From positions 1-9,754 of the forward strand of contig DUUR01000212.1 of assembly GCA_012841425.1 (NCBI GenBank): a stretch of DNA of 9,754 nt, written 5' to 3'. The notes below the pieces were generated by a model. It was not told where the DNA came from. It did no database searches and worked only from the letters and a program-made list of their open reading frames with translations. Below, piece by piece: positions 7,685-9,754 of the stretch (its first letter is position 1; every line of letters starts with the position of its first letter). The position numbers and the translations under genes are program-made. Origin of the DNA: Bacteroidales bacterium. Its GTDB lineage: Bacteria > Bacteroidota > Bacteroidia > Bacteroidales > Dysgonomonadaceae.

Positions 7685-7714
7685 TTTTAAATACACAAAA
7701 TTTCACCATCTTTG
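7685..7714 (+). promoter_or_regulatory. Candidate promoter for the ACT-like gene and nadK
   Basis: CATCTTTG (7707-7714) matches TAnnTTTG at all but the first base. TTTT (7685-7688) sits 18 bases upstream in the -33 position. Transcription would start near 7720, about 36 bases before the ATG at 7756. Both elements are imperfect. Confidence 0.4.
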
Positions 7715-7729
7715 TAATACTGGTACAAA
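7711..7729. repeat. Small inverted repeat between the facing promoter boxes
   Basis: TTTGTA (7711-7716) and TACAAA (7724-7729) form a perfect 6-base inverted repeat around a 7-base centre. Each arm overlaps the TTTG of one candidate -7 box, so the symmetry may arise simply because two -7 boxes face each other. It could also be a binding site for a dimeric regulator. Confidence 0.4.
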
Positions 7730-7756
7730 AGTAATACGAAATAACCATTTTCTCAA
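7726..7756 (-). promoter_or_regulatory. Candidate promoter for pdxJ and the exbBD-tonB run
   Basis: The minus strand carries TACTTTTG (7733-7726), an exact TAnnTTTG box, with TTG (7756-7754) 20 bases upstream. The start would be near 7720, leaving a leader of about 115 bases before the pdxJ ATG at 7604. The -33 element overlaps the start codon of the divergent gene. Confidence 0.5.
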
Positions 7757-8133
7757 TGTCGACGAAAGAATTTATTAAAAATCAGGTAGAAAAGTTCTTA
7801 AAGCCCTTTACTCCTGAACAGTTCACAGAGCTTTCGGAAACCGAGAATTCTTTGATAATTCTGGAGATACCTTCAAAAGACTACTTGTTAACAGAAATTG
7901 CAAGAATCGTTGAAAGTAATAATGCTCATGTTATTGCTTTGTCGGTTTTCCCTATTTCCAGTAATGCAGAATTGCTGGTTTCCTTAAAACTCGATATTTC
8001 TGATTTAACTTCAGTCTTGAGAAGCTTCGAGAGGTTTAACTACAAGGTGGTTTATTATTATATGAAAGAGGGCGAAGTCACCGATATTCAAAAAGAAAGA
8101 TTGGACGAGTTGTTGTATTACCTTGACATGTAG
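7756..8133 (+). CDS. Small protein with ACT-like C-terminal part, nadK-linked
   Basis: A 125-residue soluble protein. After an N-terminal helix-like stretch (STKEFIKNQVEKFLKPFT), residues about 32-105 have the strand-helix-strand look of an ACT-like domain: SLIILEIPSKDYLLTEIARI, then VESNNAHVIALSVFPI, then LLVSLKLDISDLTSVLRSFERF. From memory, Bacteroidota often have a CBS-domain protein of about 220 residues beside nadK whose C-terminus reads like this segment (EIARIVESN, FERF). This one has no CBS motifs. The upstream frame is closed by a TAA at 7732, so the gene was not simply started too late. It precedes nadK by 47 bases on the same strand and is likely cotranscribed. It may sense a small ligand, but none can be named. 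Confidence 0.75.
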   Translation: MSTKEFIKNQVEKFLKPFTPEQFTELSETENSLIILEIPSKDYLLTEIARIVESNNAHVIALSVFPISSNAELLVSLKLDISDLTSVLRSFERFNYKVVYYYMKEGEVTDIQKERLDELLYYLDM

Positions 8134-8180
8134 AAATGATTAGCTAGTTTATTTTAATTCATAAAGATATTCCTTATTAT

Positions 8181-9077
8181 ATGAAGTTTGCGCTTTTTGG
8201 AAGTATGTTTCCCGACAGGACCGCGAAGGCGGAAGAACAGATTCTAGGTGTGTGTGAATCAATTTTAAGACATGGAGGAAAATTATGTCTCACAGAAAAT
8301 TTCTTCCTTACGTTACCACTTTATATAAAACAAAAACTAGAAAACGTATGTGAACTAGTAGAAGTGTTACCTAAAGTTGACATGGCAGTAAGCGTAGGTG
8401 GTGACGGTACTTTTTTGCGAACTGCAACAACAGTAGGAAATACTGGTATTCCTGTCTTAGGTATAAATACCGGTAGACTGGGATTTTTGGCAGCTATCAA
8501 CTATTCTGATGTTGATGAAACATTGAAAGAGGTGATGGACAGGAATTATAGGGAAGAAGAAAGAACTTTGCTAAAAATGTCTACTGATGAAACTTTCCCA
8601 CCCGAACACTTTAATACAAACGCTTTAAATGAAATAGCCCTACTTAAGCAAGACACTGCATCTATGCTCTCAATACATGCTTATATAAATAACGACTATT
8701 TAACCTCATATCAAGCAGATGGTCTTATTATTTCCACTCCTACTGGTTCAACAGCATATTCATTAAGTATCGGAGGATCAATTCTTTCTCCAACTACTCC
8801 TAGTATAATATTATCAGCAATTGCTCCCCATAATCTAACTTCTCGTTCATTAGTTGTTGACGACAGTAGTATAATATCATTAAAAGTAGAGAGTCGGAGT
8901 CACACGTTTTTAGTATCAGTTGATGGGCAGTCTCGAGTACTAGATGAAACTGTAAGCATTCAAATTCGGAAAGCCGACTATACATTACGTGTGGTGAAAA
9001 GGGTAGGGCGCACTTTTTATGAAACCCTACGCGATAAACTCATGTGGGGCGCCGATGTCAGAAAACAGCAGAAATAA
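8181..9077 (+). CDS. nadK: NAD kinase (ATP/polyphosphate-dependent)
   Basis: A 298-residue protein, typical for bacterial NadK. It phosphorylates the 2'-OH of NAD to make NADP in the cytoplasm. Signature motifs are GGDGT at 73-77 (with catalytic D75), GINTGRLGFLA at 94-104, the N150-E151 pair in NALNEIALL, and the Gly-rich YQADGLIISTPTGSTAYSLS block at 177-196. The N-terminus is a Rossmann-like strand (MKFALFGSMF). The ATG at 8181 places it at residue 1, and no alternative start fits better. It lies 47 bases after the ACT-like gene and converges on the OadG-like gene at the right. Confidence 0.97.
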   Translation: MKFALFGSMFPDRTAKAEEQILGVCESILRHGGKLCLTENFFLTLPLYIKQKLENVCELVEVLPKVDMAVSVGGDGTFLRTATTVGNTGIPVLGINTGRLGFLAAINYSDVDETLKEVMDRNYREEERTLLKMSTDETFPPEHFNTNALNEIALLKQDTASMLSIHAYINNDYLTSYQADGLIISTPTGSTAYSLSIGGSILSPTTPSIILSAIAPHNLTSRSLVVDDSSIISLKVESRSHTFLVSVDGQSRVLDETVSIQIRKADYTLRVVKRVGRTFYETLRDKLMWGADVRKQQK

Positions 9078-9095
9078 TTAATTGATAAATTAATT
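9076..9095. repeat. AT-only palindrome between convergent genes
   Basis: AATTAATT occurs at 9076-9083 and again at 9088-9095 around a GATA centre. Because the unit is self-complementary it can form a hairpin on either strand. It overlaps the nadK stop and lies in the 41-base gap before the opposing gene's stop. It has no G-C pairs in the stem and no clear T-run, so it is at best a weak terminator. Confidence 0.3.
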
Positions 9096-9118
9096 AATAA
9101 TCGACTAAGTTATCTATT

Positions 9119-9265
9119 TCATCCATTATTATTTTGCTTGTCATTCTCGTATGGGAACCATTTTTCGAGTCCTTTAATCATAAGGAAAAATATAAACATA
9201 AAAATGAATATTCCCACTATTCCGATTAATGCTATAAAAAGTGCAGCTTCTATTGTTGTACTCAT
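9119..9265 (-). CDS. Small OadG-like membrane subunit of a Na+-pumping decarboxylase
   Basis: A 48-residue frame starts at the ATG at 9265 and ends with TGA at 9119-9121. It begins MSTTIEAAL, has one strong membrane helix at about 8-30 (FIALIGIVGIFIFMFIFFLM), then KGLEKWFPYEN and a short polar Asn/Gln-rich tail. This is the layout of OadG (gamma) and of short OadG-related peptides: one helix, then an LEKLFP-type turn. It lies 42 bases after the oadB stop on the same strand, exactly where a pump subunit would be expected. Classical OadG is usually 80 or more residues and longer at the C-terminus, so this is a reduced form. Gamma subunits help hold the membrane and carboxyltransferase parts together; that role here is inferred from position and shape. 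Confidence 0.75.
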   Translation of the reverse strand: MSTTIEAALFIALIGIVGIFIFMFIFFLMIKGLEKWFPYENDKQNNNG

Positions 9266-9307
9266 ATTATATTCTTTAATTTACGAGACTAGTATATTTT
9301 TTTCCTA

Positions 9308-9754
9308 TCACCCAAGCAATGGAACTAAAGTTAATATAATACCTCCCGCTACCACTGATCCAATTTGACCACCAACATTAGCACTAATTGCTGGCATAAG
9401 TAAATAGTTGTATGGATCTTCTTTTTGTCCCATTTGATGAATCACCCTAGCCGACATAGGGAATGCTGATATTCCGCATGCACCAATCATAGGATTAATT
9501 TTATTGTCCTCTTTTCTAAATATGTTTAGAAATTTAGCGAAGATAACACCACCAAATGTATCAAAAACAAATGCAAAGAGTCCCAAACCAATTATAATTA
9601 GTGTATCAACTCTTATAAATCTGTCTGCTGTCATTGTACTTGCAATTGTTATTCCAAGTAAAATTGTTACCAAGCTCGAGAGTTCATTTTGTGCAGACAG
9701 CGATAGTTTATTTAATACACCACATTCTCTAATTAAGTTGCCAAACATTAAGAA
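9308..9754 (-). CDS. oadB: Na+-transporting decarboxylase beta subunit, C-terminal part (5' end cut by window edge)
   Basis: The frame stays open to the right edge (residues F-L precede the internal ATG at 9748), so this is the last 148 residues of a protein usually about 380-430 long. Matching features are FLMFGNLIRECGV at the start, the long helix around SLVTILLGITIAST, GGVIFAKFLNIFRKEDNKINPMIGACGISAFPMSARV, and the closing NVGGQIGSVVAGGIILTL helix. These belong to the OadB/MmdB/GcdB family. The beta subunit decarboxylates the carboxybiotin carrier and pumps Na+ out across the inner membrane. Which substrate the complex uses (oxaloacetate, methylmalonyl-CoA or glutaconyl-CoA) depends on the alpha subunit, which is outside the window. 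The ATG at 9748 should not be taken as the real start. Confidence 0.93.
   Translation of the reverse strand, partial: FLMFGNLIRECGVLNKLSLSAQNELSSLVTILLGITIASTMTADRFIRVDTLIIIGLGLFAFVFDTFGGVIFAKFLNIFRKEDNKINPMIGACGISAFPMSARVIHQMGQKEDPYNYLLMPAISANVGGQIGSVVAGGIILTLVPLLG

Noticed and set aside
9076..9095. Bidirectional terminator between nadK and the OadG-like gene
   Set aside because: The palindrome is real but has only A-T pairs and no T-run on either strand, so I list it as a repeat and not as a terminator.
9138..9368. 76-codon plus-strand frame near the right edge
   Set aside because: It overlaps two better-supported minus-strand genes (the OadG-like peptide and oadB) and looks like no known protein.

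Overview
The window looks like ordinary chromosomal DNA of a member of the Bacteroidota, most likely Bacteroidales or a close relative. Three things point there: AT-rich sequence, promoters of the TAnnTTTG type with almost no Shine-Dalgarno sites, and protein families with Bacteroidota-style features. Those features are a PdxJ starting with a [11 protein letters not shown] motif, a six-repeat ribosomal protein S1 with a charged tail, and an ExbB/ExbD/TonB set directly behind pdxJ. The phylum is an inference from these features; no rRNA is present.

Layout, left to right. The minus strand carries an incomplete radical SAM gene (TIGR01212/YhcC type, running off the left edge) tightly coupled behind a DUF418 membrane protein (482-1768). 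Next, also on the minus strand, is rpsA (2032-3999) with a clear intrinsic terminator, a leader of about 150 nt and a strong TATCTTTG promoter. Upstream of it lies a five-gene minus-strand run, pdxJ - exbB - exbD - tonB - DJ-1/PfpI (7604 down to 4219). It probably ends in a hairpin that overlaps the rpsA promoter. A 151-base divergent region (7605-7755) separates this run from a plus-strand pair: a 125-aa protein with an ACT-like C-terminal part, and NAD kinase. Convergent to NAD kinase at the right edge are a 48-aa OadG-like membrane peptide and the C-terminal third of a sodium-pumping decarboxylase beta subunit (OadB), which runs off the right edge.

How the genes fit together. ExbB, ExbD and the TonB-like protein form a proton-driven inner-membrane motor that energises outer-membrane receptors or acts on envelope integrity. 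PdxJ makes pyridoxine 5'-phosphate, and NAD kinase makes NADP, so two cofactor genes flank the divergent promoter region. OadB and the small OadG-like subunit belong to a Na+ pump driven by decarboxylation of a biotinylated intermediate. S1 is the large mRNA-binding ribosomal protein.

I found no mobile element, CRISPR array, tRNA or rRNA, and no evidence of a new multi-gene system. The points worth a second look are regulatory or small-gene observations: a terminator and promoter sharing one inverted repeat ahead of rpsA, facing promoters between pdxJ and the nadK pair, an apparent CBS-less version of the nadK-linked protein, and the easily missed 48-aa OadG-like gene.
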